DNA of 64,000 nucleotides, taken from contig NZ_CP036403.1 in assembly GCF_004322775.1 (NCBI RefSeq), forward strand, positions 3,968,001 through 4,032,000, given 5' to 3'. This document shows positions 51,819-60,443 of this stretch, piece by piece. A program made the position numbers and the translations under genes. Source of the stretch: Ornithinimicrobium sufpigmenti. GTDB taxonomy: Bacteria; Actinomycetota; Actinomycetes; Actinomycetales; Dermatophilaceae. Positions within the stretch are counted from its first letter, which is position 1. Each line of letters begins with the position of its first letter. A model generated the notes under the pieces. The model had not been told where the DNA came from, searched no databases, and was given only the letters and a program-made list of their open reading frames with translations.

Positions 51819-52835
51819 ATGAGCACCCCCGCCCCCTTCACCCGTTCCCGCGCCGTCGCCGCGGCGCTCGCCCTGAGCCTGGCCCTAGCCGCGTGCGGCG
51901 GTGACACCGACGACACCGACGACACCGACGCCGCTGCCGAGGCTGACACCGACACCGACACCGAGACCGCGACCGACGCGGGCTCGACGGACGACGATGT
52001 CGCGGCCGGCGACTTCCCGGTCACCGTCGACGCCGAGAACGGCGAGGTGACGATCGAGTCCCGCCCGGAGCGGATCATCTCCCTCTCGCCGTCCGCCACC
52101 GAGATCCTCTTCGCCATCGGCGCCGGTGACCGGGTCATCGCCGCCGACCAGTTCTCGACCTACCCCGAGGACGCGCCGACGACCGACCTGTCTGGCTGGG
52201 ACCCCAACGTGGAGGCGATCGTCGGCTACGAGCCCGACCTGGTCCTGATCGCCAACGACTCCAACGACCTGGTCGCCTCGCTGGAGGCCCTCGACATCCC
52301 GGTCCTAGCCAACTCCGCCCCCGCCGACATCGAGGGCGGCTACGACATCGTCGCCGCTATGGGGATGGCCACCGGGGAGATCGACGGCGCCGCCAGCGTC
52401 GTGGAGGAGATGCGCGCCGGGCTGGAGGAAGCCCTCGCGGCCGCGCCCCAGGACCAGCAGATCCGCGTCTACCACGAGCTGGACGACACCTTCTTCTCCG
52501 CGAGCAGCCACAGCTTCATCGGCTCTGTCTACGAGCAGATGGGCGCGGTCAACATCGCTGACGAGGCCGACGCGGACGCCACCGGCTACCCGCAGCTGAC
52601 CGAGGAGGCCATCGTGGAGGCCGACCCTCAGCTCATCGTCATCACCGACCAGGTCACCTACACCGCCGAGGACGTCGCGAACCGTCCGGGTTGGTCGCAG
52701 ATCGAGGCGGTGCGCAACGGCAACATCGTCACCGTCGACGCCGACATCGCCTCCCGCTGGGGCCCTCGCCTGCCCCAGCTCGTCGAGCTGGTCGCCGACG
52801 CGATGAACTCGGTGGCCGCACCGGTCGGCCGCTGA
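51819..52835 (+). CDS. btuF: Corrinoid-binding lipoprotein of a BtuF-type ABC importer
   Basis: A 338-residue lipoprotein: basic N-terminus, hydrophobic stretch and lipobox LALAAC with Cys26, then an Asp/Thr-rich linker (DTDDTDDTDAAAEADTDTD). The mature domain has the type III binding-protein features ERIISLSPSATEILFAIGAGDRVIAADQFSTYP and GYEPDLVLIAND. It is the first gene behind the cobalamin riboswitch and is followed by permease and ATPase, so cobalamin or cobinamide is the likely ligand. Confidence 0.88.
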   Translation: MSTPAPFTRSRAVAAALALSLALAACGGDTDDTDDTDAAAEADTDTDTETATDAGSTDDDVAAGDFPVTVDAENGEVTIESRPERIISLSPSATEILFAIGAGDRVIAADQFSTYPEDAPTTDLSGWDPNVEAIVGYEPDLVLIANDSNDLVASLEALDIPVLANSAPADIEGGYDIVAAMGMATGEIDGAASVVEEMRAGLEEALAAAPQDQQIRVYHELDDTFFSASSHSFIGSVYEQMGAVNIADEADADATGYPQLTEEAIVEADPQLIVITDQVTYTAEDVANRPGWSQIEAVRNGNIVTVDADIASRWGPRLPQLVELVADAMNSVAAPVGR

Positions 52836-52878
52836 CCGGCCCACGGCTGGCGAACCCGACGGACCGCAGACCGGCACG

Positions 52879-53973
52879 ATGAAGTCGACGACCCCCTCCA
52901 CGCGCGCGCAGCCCGCGCCGGATGCCCTTGAGGCGTCCGTCACCAAGGCCTTCCGGCTGCCCGTGAGCGCTGTGCTGGGCACCCTGGCCCTGCTCCTGCT
53001 CGCCGTGCTCGCCTCCGCGAGCCAGGGCGCGGCCGGGCTGCCCGTGGAGGGGGTCGTCCGCTCACTCGCCGGCGCGCTGCCCGGGCTCGACGTCGAGCAG
53101 ACGCTGACCGGCCAACAGCAGCAGGTGCTGTGGCAGATCCGGCTACCGCGCACCATGCTGGCCGCACTGGTGGGAGGCAGCCTGGCCGTCGCCGGGGCCG
53201 GCTACCAGGGCGTCTTCCGCAACCCGCTCGCCGACCCCTACCTGCTCGGCGTCTCCGCCGGGGCCGGCCTGGGCGCGGTCCTGGCCCTGGGTTTCGGCCT
53301 CGACCTGTCCTGGGGCCCCATCGCGGCCCTGCCGATGGCCGCGTTCCTCGGCGCGCTCGTCGCGGTGACCGGCTCGGTGCTGGTCGCCCGCGCCTCCTTC
53401 CGGGACCCGGCGACCCTGCTGCTGGCCGGCGTCGCGATGGCGGCGCTCTTCTCCGCCGCCCAGACCTACGCCCTGACGCGGCTGGACGAGACACGCGCCC
53501 GCGAGGTGCTCTCCTGGCTGTTCGGCCGTCTGGCCACCCACGGCTGGCAGCCGGTCGCGATGCTGCTGCCGTATGTCGTCCTGGCCGGCGCCGTCCTGCT
53601 CCTGCACGCCCGTCACCTGGACGTGCTGCGGCTCGGCGACGACGAGGCCCGGTCGCTGGGGCTCAGCCCGGCCCGCTCGCGCCTCGTCGTGGTCACCGCG
53701 GCCACCCTCATCACCGCGGCCGCGGTGTCGGTCAGCGGGCTGATCGCCTTCGTCGGCCTGGTGACGCCGCACGTGGTGCGGCTGCTGGTCGGCCACTCCT
53801 ACCGGCTCATCGTGCCGCTGTCGGCCGTCCTCGGCGCGACCTTCCTGGCCTTCGTGGACATCGGCGCCCGCACCCTGGTGGCCCCCGCCGAGCTGCCGGT
53901 CGGGGTGATCACCGCGTTCATCGGGGCACCGTTCTTCTGCTTCGTGCTGTGGAGAGGCAAGGCCAACCCATGA
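52879..53973 (+). CDS. btuC: FecCD/BtuC-type ABC permease
   Basis: A 364-residue polytopic membrane protein of the FecCD family. VLWQIRLPRTMLAALVGGSLAVAGAGYQGVFRNPLADPYLLGVSAGAGLG and SVSGLIAFVGLVTPHVVRLLVGHSYR are the typical N- and C-terminal motifs; ARSLGLSPAR is near the coupling region. About ten helices are expected. It overlaps btuD by 4 bp. A charged 35-residue N-terminal extension precedes the first helix. Confidence 0.9.
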   Translation: MKSTTPSTRAQPAPDALEASVTKAFRLPVSAVLGTLALLLLAVLASASQGAAGLPVEGVVRSLAGALPGLDVEQTLTGQQQQVLWQIRLPRTMLAALVGGSLAVAGAGYQGVFRNPLADPYLLGVSAGAGLGAVLALGFGLDLSWGPIAALPMAAFLGALVAVTGSVLVARASFRDPATLLLAGVAMAALFSAAQTYALTRLDETRAREVLSWLFGRLATHGWQPVAMLLPYVVLAGAVLLLHARHLDVLRLGDDEARSLGLSPARSRLVVVTAATLITAAAVSVSGLIAFVGLVTPHVVRLLVGHSYRLIVPLSAVLGATFLAFVDIGARTLVAPAELPVGVITAFIGAPFFCFVLWRGKANP

Positions 53974-54845
53974 ACCCCCAGTCAGCCGCTCGGACCCTCG
54001 CCGAGCCGACCGCCCTGCGCCCGACCCACGCCCTGCGCACCCACGACGTGCGGGTGGCCTTCCACGGCAACGAGGTGGTCCGTGGCGTGGACCTGGAGCT
54101 GCGCGCCGGTGAGTGGCTGGGCCTGATCGGGCCCAACGGCTCGGGCAAGTCGACCTACCTGCGCAGCCTGCTCGGCCTGGTCCCGCGCACCGGCACCGTG
54201 GAGCTCGGTGACGGTGGGGTCCCCGACCCGACCGATCTGTCCTTCATGCCCCAGGCTCCCGAGCTGCCGCCCGGCATGACCGTCGTCGAGTACGTGCTGC
54301 TGGGCCGCACCGCCCACCTGGGCTGGCTGCGTGCCGAGTCCGTGCAGGACCGGCAGATCGTCGCCAGCGTGCTGCGCCGGCTGGGCCTGGCCTCGTTCGC
54401 CGACCGGCAGGTGCGCAGCCTGTCCGGCGGGGAGGCCCAGCGGGTGGTCATCGCACGGGCGCTGACCCAGCAGGCCCCCGTGCTGCTGCTCGACGAGCCC
54501 ACCAGCGCGCTGGACGTCGGCCACTCCGTCGAGGTGCTGGAGATGGTCGACGAGCTGCGCCACCAGGACGGGCTGACCGTGATCGCCGCCATGCACGACC
54601 TCGGCATGGCCGCCCGCTACGCCGACCGGCTCCTGCTCCTCGAGCACGGTGCCCCGCAGGCTATCGGCCCCCCCGAGGAGGTCCTCGAGCCCGAGCTGCT
54701 CACTCGTGTGTACGGCCACCCGATCCGGGTCGTCGAGCTGGACGGGCACCTCGTCGTGGTCCCCGCGGCCCGGCCGGACCGGCCGGCGCGCGGACGGCAT
54801 ACCCCCATCGACCTGCAGTCCCGACGCACGGAGGAAAGCTCATGA
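53970..54845 (+). CDS. btuD: ABC transporter ATPase, BtuD type
   Basis: A 291-residue ATPase: Walker A GPNGSGKST, signature LSGGEAQRVVIARAL, Walker B LLLDEPTSALDVGH, switch His in AAMHDLGMAARYADR. The C-terminal 50 residues (VYGHPIRVVELDGHLVVVPAARP) are typical of FepC/BtuD ATPases. ATG 53970 overlaps the btuC stop by 4 bp and the gene overlaps cobO by 4 bp; the longer upstream frame is not coding. Confidence 0.9.
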   Translation: MNPQSAARTLAEPTALRPTHALRTHDVRVAFHGNEVVRGVDLELRAGEWLGLIGPNGSGKSTYLRSLLGLVPRTGTVELGDGGVPDPTDLSFMPQAPELPPGMTVVEYVLLGRTAHLGWLRAESVQDRQIVASVLRRLGLASFADRQVRSLSGGEAQRVVIARALTQQAPVLLLDEPTSALDVGHSVEVLEMVDELRHQDGLTVIAAMHDLGMAARYADRLLLLEHGAPQAIGPPEEVLEPELLTRVYGHPIRVVELDGHLVVVPAARPDRPARGRHTPIDLQSRRTEESS

Positions 54846-55408
54846 CCGACCACGACCAGCCCCGCACGGAGCGGCCGTACGACCGGCGCGAGCTGCGCTC
54901 GGCACCCTCGCTCGTGCTGGTGAACACCGGGCACGGCAAGGGCAAGTCCACCGCCGCCTTCGGCACCCTGCTGCGCAGCCGCGGGCGCGACTGGCCCACC
55001 GCCGTGGTGCAGTTCCTCAAGTCCGGCAAGTGGCGCACGGGCGAGGAGGCCATGCTGCGGCAGCTCGGCGTGGAGTGGTTCAGCGCCGGCGACGGCTTCT
55101 CCTGGGAGTCCGACGACCTCGACGAGAGCCGCGCCAAGGCCGTGGCCGCGTGGGCGTTCACCCGGCGGCTCATCGAGGCCGGGGAGCACCGCATGGTGAT
55201 GCTGGACGAGATCTCCTACCCGATGAACTGGGGCTGGATCGACCCGGGCGACGTGGCCTCGACGCTGAGCGAGCGGCCGGAGGACGTCTCGGTCTTCCTC
55301 ACCGGGCGAGAGATGCCTCAGGCCGTCATCGACACGGTCACCGAGATGGTCAACGTCAAGCACCCGTTCGAGCAGGGGATCCGCGCGCGGCGTGGCATCG
55401 ACTACTGA
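54842..55408 (+). CDS. cobO: Corrinoid adenosyltransferase
   Basis: A 188-residue ATP:co(I)rrinoid adenosyltransferase of the CobA/CobO type, which attaches the 5'-deoxyadenosyl ligand to cobalt. The P-loop is NTGHGKGKST; WRTGEEAMLRQLGVEWFSAGDGFSWES and VMLDEISYPMNWGWID are family landmarks, and MVNVKHPFEQGIRARRGIDY is the usual C-terminus. It overlaps btuD and, if cobQ starts at GTG 55392, also cobQ. Confidence 0.93.
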   Translation: MTDHDQPRTERPYDRRELRSAPSLVLVNTGHGKGKSTAAFGTLLRSRGRDWPTAVVQFLKSGKWRTGEEAMLRQLGVEWFSAGDGFSWESDDLDESRAKAVAAWAFTRRLIEAGEHRMVMLDEISYPMNWGWIDPGDVASTLSERPEDVSVFLTGREMPQAVIDTVTEMVNVKHPFEQGIRARRGIDY

Positions 55409-56954
55409 GGGCGCCGCGCTGATGGTGGTCGGCGCCACCAGCGGCGCGGGCAAGTCGACGCTGGTCAGCGCCCTGTGCCGCGCGCTCGCCCGCCGCGGGT
55501 TCGACGTCGCCCCGTTCAAGGCGCAGAACATGTCGAACCACGGCGCTGTCACCCCCGACGGTGGCGAGATCGGGCGGGCGCAGGCGATGCAGGCCCTGGC
55601 CGCCCGGGTCGAGACCGACCGGAGGATGGGGCCGGTGCTGCTCAAGCCGTCCGGTGCACGAACGTCACACCTGGTCGTCCTGGGTGAGGAGGTCGGGGTC
55701 GCCGACGCGGTCGGCTATGGCGAGCGGGCGGCCCGGTTGCGCCCCGTGGTCCTGGACGCCCTGCAGTCGCTGCGGGCCGAGCACGAGGTCACCGTCCTGG
55801 AGGGCGCCGGCGGCGCGGCGGAGATCAACCTGCTGGACCGCGACCTGGTCAACCTGCCCCTGGCCGCCGCGGCCGGGATTCCCGCCGTGCTGGTCGTCGA
55901 CATCGAGCGCGGTGGCGCGTTCGCGGCGGCGTACGGCACCTGGGCGCTGCTCTCTGACCGCCTGCGGGCGTGCCTGCACGGCTTCGTGATCAACTCCTTC
56001 CGCGGCGATGTTTCCCTGCTGGGGCCCGGTCTGCGGGACCTGGCGGAGCGGACCGGCATACCCGTGCTGGGGGTGCTGCCGCACCTGGGTGAGCACCTGA
56101 TGCTGGGGGTGGAGGACTCGCTGGACCTCACGGCCGCCCCGCCCTCGGCGCACCGGTCGGGCACGACGGACCGCCCGGTCCGGGTCGGCGTCGTCCGGCT
56201 GCCGCACCTGGCCAACCCCTCCGACCTCGACCCGCTCGTCCTCGAGCCCGGGGTCGAGCTGCGCTGGGCGAGCTCGCCCGGCGACCTCAGCGACGTCGAC
56301 CTCGTGATCCTGCCGGGCAGCCGGTCCACGGTCGCCGACCTGACGTGGCTGCGCGAGCGCGGGCTCGGCCGTGCCCTGGCGGACCTGCTCCGGGACCCGG
56401 ACGGGCCATTCGTACTCGGCATCTGCGCTGGCTACCAGATGCTGGGGCACACGATCCACGACGAGATCGAGTCGGGGGCCGGCGCCGTGGCCGGGCTGGG
56501 GCTGCTGGCGGTGCGGACCGTCTTCACCGTCCCCAAGACCGTGCGCCGAGCCGAGGGCGTCGTGGCCGACGGGTCGGGGACACCGGTTGCGGGCTATGAG
56601 ATCCGGTGGGGCAGGCCGGAGCCGGTGGGTGGTGGGGACGGCGATGTCCGGCCCTGGCTGCAGCTGGGTGGTGAGGGTACTGGCCGTGCCGAGGGGGCGG
56701 TGCGCACGGACGGCCGGGTGCGGGGCACCTCCCTGCACGGGGTCCTCGACGCCGACGCCCTGCGGCACGATCTGCTGAGCACGGTCGCCCTCGCCCGCGA
56801 CCGGATCTTCATACCGTCGGCCGTGCCCTACGCGCAGGCCCTGGACGCCCACCTCGACCACCTGGCCGACTGGGTCGAGGAGCATCTCGACCTGCCCGCG
56901 CTGGTCGACCTGGCCCGGAGCGCCACCCGGGTCGAGGAAGCTCCTGGCTGGTGA
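55392..56954 (+). CDS. cobQ: Cobyric acid synthase
   Basis: A 520-residue glutamine-dependent amidase that amidates adenosylcobyrinic acid a,c-diamide to cobyric acid. The N-terminal ATPase domain has LMVVGATSGAGKSTLVSALC and FKAQNMSNHG; the C-terminal class I amidotransferase domain has FVLGICAGYQMLG with the nucleophile Cys, and SLHGVLD. The start may be GTG 55392 (17-bp overlap with cobO) or ATG 55422, which has GAGGG about 10 nt upstream. Its stop overlaps cbiZ by 4 bp. Since no cobA-cobN ring genes are in view, it may act on imported precursors. Confidence 0.92.
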   Translation: MASTTEGAALMVVGATSGAGKSTLVSALCRALARRGFDVAPFKAQNMSNHGAVTPDGGEIGRAQAMQALAARVETDRRMGPVLLKPSGARTSHLVVLGEEVGVADAVGYGERAARLRPVVLDALQSLRAEHEVTVLEGAGGAAEINLLDRDLVNLPLAAAAGIPAVLVVDIERGGAFAAAYGTWALLSDRLRACLHGFVINSFRGDVSLLGPGLRDLAERTGIPVLGVLPHLGEHLMLGVEDSLDLTAAPPSAHRSGTTDRPVRVGVVRLPHLANPSDLDPLVLEPGVELRWASSPGDLSDVDLVILPGSRSTVADLTWLRERGLGRALADLLRDPDGPFVLGICAGYQMLGHTIHDEIESGAGAVAGLGLLAVRTVFTVPKTVRRAEGVVADGSGTPVAGYEIRWGRPEPVGGGDGDVRPWLQLGGEGTGRAEGAVRTDGRVRGTSLHGVLDADALRHDLLSTVALARDRIFIPSAVPYAQALDAHLDHLADWVEEHLDLPALVDLARSATRVEEAPGW

Positions 56955-57649
56955 GCAGGATGGTCGACGTGGTGCATCTCATCGAGCGGGACGGCGCGCT
57001 GCTCTTCCCCGTGCCCCCGGGTTGGGTGGCGCTGAGCTCGGCCTCCGTCGGGGGCGGGCTCGTCTGGCCCCGCCTCGTGGTCAACCTCGGGGTGGGCGAC
57101 GGCTTCCAGCGCACCGACCTCGACGCCTACGTCGAGGAGCGGCTGGCTGCCCTGGGCCGGGACGACGCCCCCGTGACGGCCCTGCTGACCGCCGCCGATG
57201 TGCGGTGCTGGACCGGCGGTGAGGCCGACGGTGTCCAGGCGTGGGCCACGGTCGCCGCGACGAAGCCGACGTGGGCCGCGCGGCCGGGCGGACTGGGTGT
57301 GCGCGTGGAGGACGACGCGCCGCCGGAGCCGGGCACGGTCAACATCGTCGTCGCCGTCCCGGCCCCGCTCACCGGCTCCGCCCTCGTCCAGGCCGTGGGG
57401 ACGGTGACGGAGGCCAAGGCCCAGGCCCTGCTGCACGCCGGGGTGCCGGGGACCGGCACGGCCAGCGACGCGGTCGTCGTGCTCTGCCCGGACGCGGTCG
57501 AGGGACGCGCGCCGGTTCCGTTCGCCGGGGTCCGCTCCCCCTGGGGCCACCGGGTGGCGGAGGCGGTGCGCCAGGCGGTCAGCACCGGTATGCAGGTCAA
57601 CCCCTGGCCACGGGTGGCCGCCGACCCCGATCCGGAGCGGGTGTGGTGA
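56951..57649 (+). CDS. cbiZ: Adenosylcobinamide amidohydrolase (CbiZ)
   Basis: A 232-residue CbiZ-family protein. ALSSASVGGGLVWPRLVVNLGVG is the family's N-terminal motif; MLTAADVR-type sequence (ALLTAADVR) and GTASDAVVVLCPD follow. CbiZ removes aminopropanol from adenosylcobinamide to give adenosylcobyric acid, a salvage route for cobinamide and some pseudo-cobalamins. The GTG start overlaps cobQ by 4 bp (ATG 56960 is an alternative). Together with the importer it shows that this operon is built for corrinoid remodelling. Confidence 0.85.
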   Translation: MSRMVDVVHLIERDGALLFPVPPGWVALSSASVGGGLVWPRLVVNLGVGDGFQRTDLDAYVEERLAALGRDDAPVTALLTAADVRCWTGGEADGVQAWATVAATKPTWAARPGGLGVRVEDDAPPEPGTVNIVVAVPAPLTGSALVQAVGTVTEAKAQALLHAGVPGTGTASDAVVVLCPDAVEGRAPVPFAGVRSPWGHRVAEAVRQAVSTGMQVNPWPRVAADPDPERVW

Positions 57650-58755
57650 GCGCGGTGGGGTCGACCTTCCGCGGGCGCGCCCTCGGGGTGGCTCTCGGGC
57701 TGACCCTCGACCGGCTCGCGGGTGAACCACCGACCGCCTGGCACCCGGTGGCCTGGTTCGGCACGGCGATGAGCCAGGTCGAGCGGCGGCTGTACGCCGA
57801 CGCCCGCCTGCCCGGGGCGGCCTACGCCCTGGTCGGGGTGGGGGTGGGCGCCGGTTCCGGATGGCTGCTGGGCCGCGTGGGCCGGAGGCTCCCGGGACGG
57901 GAGACGGACGGGGCAGCCGGGGTGGCGGTGCTGGCGGCCGCCGTGGGGGTGGCCTGCGCAGGTCGCATGCTGCGCGAGACCTCGGCGCGGATCGAGGACC
58001 GCCTCCGCGCCGACGACCTCGACGTGGCACGGGAGCTCTTGCCGTGGCTGGTGGGCCGCGACCCGAGCACCCTCGACGCGAGCGGCGTCGCGGCGGCGGT
58101 CGTGGAGTCGCTGGCGGAGAACACCGTCGACGCCGTCGTCGCGCCGGTCTTCTGGGGACTGCTGGCCGGGGCGCCGGGAGTGCTGGCGCACCGCGCGGTC
58201 AACACGATGGACGCGATGGTCGGTCACCGCAGCGCCCGCTACGGCCGGTTCGGCACGGCCGCCGCCCGCCTCGACGACGTCATGGCGTGGGTGCCCGCGC
58301 GTGTCTTCGCGGCTCTCGTCGCGGTGCTGGCGGCGCTCCCCACCGGTGCTCAGCGCTCCGCGGAACGCTTCGCCCAGCCGCGTTCCGCGGAACGTCTCTC
58401 CCCACGGCCTCCGGCGCGAGGATCGGCCCTCCCCCAGCTCCATCAGGTGCTGAGCGTGGTGCGCCGGGACGCTCCCGCTCACCCCTCCCCCAACTCGGGC
58501 GTGGCCGAGAGCGCTGTCGCCGCCGCCCTGGGGGTCGAGCTGGGCGGGCCGCTGCGCTACGGCGACCGCGTGGAGAACCGGCCACACCTCGGGGACGGAC
58601 CGCGGCCCGACCACGTGACGATCGGGGCTGCCCGGCAGCTGGTCGACCGCGTCGAGATCACGGCGGTGGTCATCTGCCTTCTGCTGGCCGCCGCCGCGTC
58701 GGACCGCACCCGCGGCACCCGGACCTCCACCCCAGCCCGAAGGAGCCCACGATGA
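57646..58755 (+). CDS. cobD: Adenosylcobinamide-phosphate synthase (CobD/CbiB) with repeat insert
   Basis: A 369-residue membrane protein that attaches aminopropanol (phosphate) to cobyric acid. Typical segments are LDRLAGEPPTAWHPVAWFG, ESLAENTVDAVVAPVFWGLLAGAPG, RAVNTMDAMVGHRSARYGRFG and RRDAPAHPSPNSGVAESA. Between ALVAVLAALP and the RRDAPAHPSPN motif lie roughly 25-35 extra residues with a 9-residue repeat (RSAERFAQP, RSAERLSPR) compared with the usual wording. The GTG start overlaps cbiZ and the stop overlaps cobU, each by 4 bp. Confidence 0.88.
   Translation: MSAVGSTFRGRALGVALGLTLDRLAGEPPTAWHPVAWFGTAMSQVERRLYADARLPGAAYALVGVGVGAGSGWLLGRVGRRLPGRETDGAAGVAVLAAAVGVACAGRMLRETSARIEDRLRADDLDVARELLPWLVGRDPSTLDASGVAAAVVESLAENTVDAVVAPVFWGLLAGAPGVLAHRAVNTMDAMVGHRSARYGRFGTAAARLDDVMAWVPARVFAALVAVLAALPTGAQRSAERFAQPRSAERLSPRPPARGSALPQLHQVLSVVRRDAPAHPSPNSGVAESAVAAALGVELGGPLRYGDRVENRPHLGDGPRPDHVTIGAARQLVDRVEITAVVICLLLAAAASDRTRGTRTSTPARRSPR
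58354..58394. repeat. 27-bp in-frame palindromic repeat inside cobD
   Basis: CGCTCCGCGGAACG (58354-58367) and CGTTCCGCGGAACG (58381-58394, a perfect 14-bp palindrome) are spaced 27 bp apart, i.e. nine codons. They encode the repeat RSAER in a loop that is absent from typical CobD wording. Confidence 0.75.
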
Positions 58756-59276
58756 GCCTGACCTTCCTGACCGGCGGCGCCCGCAGCGGCAAGTCCGCCC
58801 TGGCCGTGCGACGCGCCGGACGCTCCGGTCTGGCGGTGGTCTTCGTCGCGACCGGCCAGGCGCGGGACGGGGAGATGTCCGACCGGATCGCCCGGCACCA
58901 GGCCGAGCGCCCCGAGGGCTGGGAGACGGTCGAGGCACCCGTCGACCTGGTCGACGCGGTGCGGGGACTGCCGGGTGACAGGTGCGTCATCGTCGACTGC
59001 CTCTCGCTGTGGGTGAGCAACCTCATGGAGCACGGCGACGACGAGGCCACCACGGTGGCCCGGGCGGAGGCGCTGGGCCGGTGGGGGGCCGCATACCCGG
59101 GCAGGGTGATCGTGGTGACCAACGAGGTCGGCCTCGGGATCGTGCCCATGCACCCGGTGAGCCGGGACTACCGAGACCGGCTGGGGCGGGTCAACGCGAT
59201 CCTGTCCCGGCACGCCGACCACGCCCAGCTCGTCGTCGCTGGCCGCACCCTGACCCTTGACCCCCTGGAGGACTGA
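58752..59276 (+). CDS. cobU: Adenosylcobinamide kinase/guanylyltransferase
   Basis: A 174-residue bifunctional enzyme that phosphorylates adenosylcobinamide and transfers GMP to it. P-loop is TGGARSGKS; the guanylylated His is in DRIARHQAERP; VIVDCLSLWVSNLM and VTNEVGLGIVPMHPVSRDYRDRLG are conserved. ATG 58752 overlaps the cobD stop by 4 bp and the gene overlaps cobT by 1 bp (TGATG). Confidence 0.94.
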   Translation: MSLTFLTGGARSGKSALAVRRAGRSGLAVVFVATGQARDGEMSDRIARHQAERPEGWETVEAPVDLVDAVRGLPGDRCVIVDCLSLWVSNLMEHGDDEATTVARAEALGRWGAAYPGRVIVVTNEVGLGIVPMHPVSRDYRDRLGRVNAILSRHADHAQLVVAGRTLTLDPLED

Positions 59277-60418
59277 TGAGCACCGCTGAGACCACCGCTG
59301 AGAACGTTGCGACCACCCCCGCGAACGCCGGGACCACCCTGGCCCCCCGCGAGCTGGTCGAGGAGACCCTGCAGCAGATCCGGCCGCTGGACCACGAGAC
59401 CGGCGCCGCGGCGGCCGGGGCGATGGACGGCAAGGTGAAGCCGCTGGGCAGCCTGGGCCAGCTGGAGGCTCTCGCGGCCCGGCTGGCCGGGATCCAGGCG
59501 ACCACCGAGCCGCACGTGGACAAGCCGGCGGTGGTGATCTGCGCGGGCGACCACGGGATCACGACGAGCGGGGTGAGCGCGTACCCGCAGGAGGTCACCG
59601 CGCTGATGCTCAGCGGCTTCGCCGCGGGGACGGCCGCCGTCGGGGTGCTGGCCCGCGAGGCCGGCATCCGGCTCCTCGTCGCCGATCTCGGCGTGATCCA
59701 GCCGCCCGTGATCGAGCCGGGCCAGAACGTCGTGCTGGACCGGCGGGTCCGACCGGGGACGGCGAACTCGCTGGAGGGGCCGGCCATGACCGTGGAGGAG
59801 GCCCAGCAGGCGGTCGCCCACGGCATCGGGCTCGCGGACCTGCTCATCGACGACGGTGCCGACCTGGTGGGGCTCGGGGAGATGGGCATCGGCAACACGA
59901 CGGCGGCGAGCGCCCTGACCGCGTCCCTGCTCGAACGCGACCCGGCCCGGGTCACCGGCCCGGGCACCGGCGTCAGCGGCGAAGCCCTGGCCGCCAAGAT
60001 CGCCGCGGTCGACGCCGTGCTGCGCCGCCATGGTGACCTTGACGACCCGTGGCAGGTCCTGGCCGCGATGGGTGGGCTGGAGATCGCCGGGCTCACCGGG
60101 GTGGTGCTGCGCTGCGCCGCCCGGCGGGTGCCGGTCCTCCTGGACGGTTTCGTCGCCACCGCCGCCGCCCTGGTCGCCTGGCGGATCGAGCCACGCAGCG
60201 CCGACGCGATGATCGCCGCCACCTTGTCCCCCGAGCCTGGTCACGCGGTCCAGCTGGAGGCCCTCGGCCTGGAGCCGGTGCTGCGGCTCGGCATGCGTCT
60301 GGGTGAGGGCAGCGGAGCGGCGCTGGCCGTCCCCGTCCTGCGCTCGGCCGCGGCGGTGCTGCGTGACATGGGCAGCTTCGCCGACCTGGGCCTGGCGGAC
60401 GAGAAGCCGACGGCGTGA
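59276..60418 (+). CDS. cobT: Nicotinate-nucleotide--dimethylbenzimidazole phosphoribosyltransferase
   Basis: A 380-residue enzyme that makes alpha-ribazole phosphate, the lower-ligand precursor. Landmarks are AAAGAMDGKVKPLGSLGQLEALAARLAGIQ, ICAGDHGITTSGVSAYPQEVT, GLGEMGIGNTTAASAL and the C-terminal LGEGSGAALAVPVL with the catalytic Glu. It has about 30 extra residues at the N-terminus (Thr/Glu-rich), so a later start is possible, but no in-frame alternative has better support. Confidence 0.94.
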   Translation: MSTAETTAENVATTPANAGTTLAPRELVEETLQQIRPLDHETGAAAAGAMDGKVKPLGSLGQLEALAARLAGIQATTEPHVDKPAVVICAGDHGITTSGVSAYPQEVTALMLSGFAAGTAAVGVLAREAGIRLLVADLGVIQPPVIEPGQNVVLDRRVRPGTANSLEGPAMTVEEAQQAVAHGIGLADLLIDDGADLVGLGEMGIGNTTAASALTASLLERDPARVTGPGTGVSGEALAAKIAAVDAVLRRHGDLDDPWQVLAAMGGLEIAGLTGVVLRCAARRVPVLLDGFVATAAALVAWRIEPRSADAMIAATLSPEPGHAVQLEALGLEPVLRLGMRLGEGSGAALAVPVLRSAAAVLRDMGSFADLGLADEKPTA

Positions 60419-60443
60419 CGTGACGTCGCGGGAGGGCGGGCGG

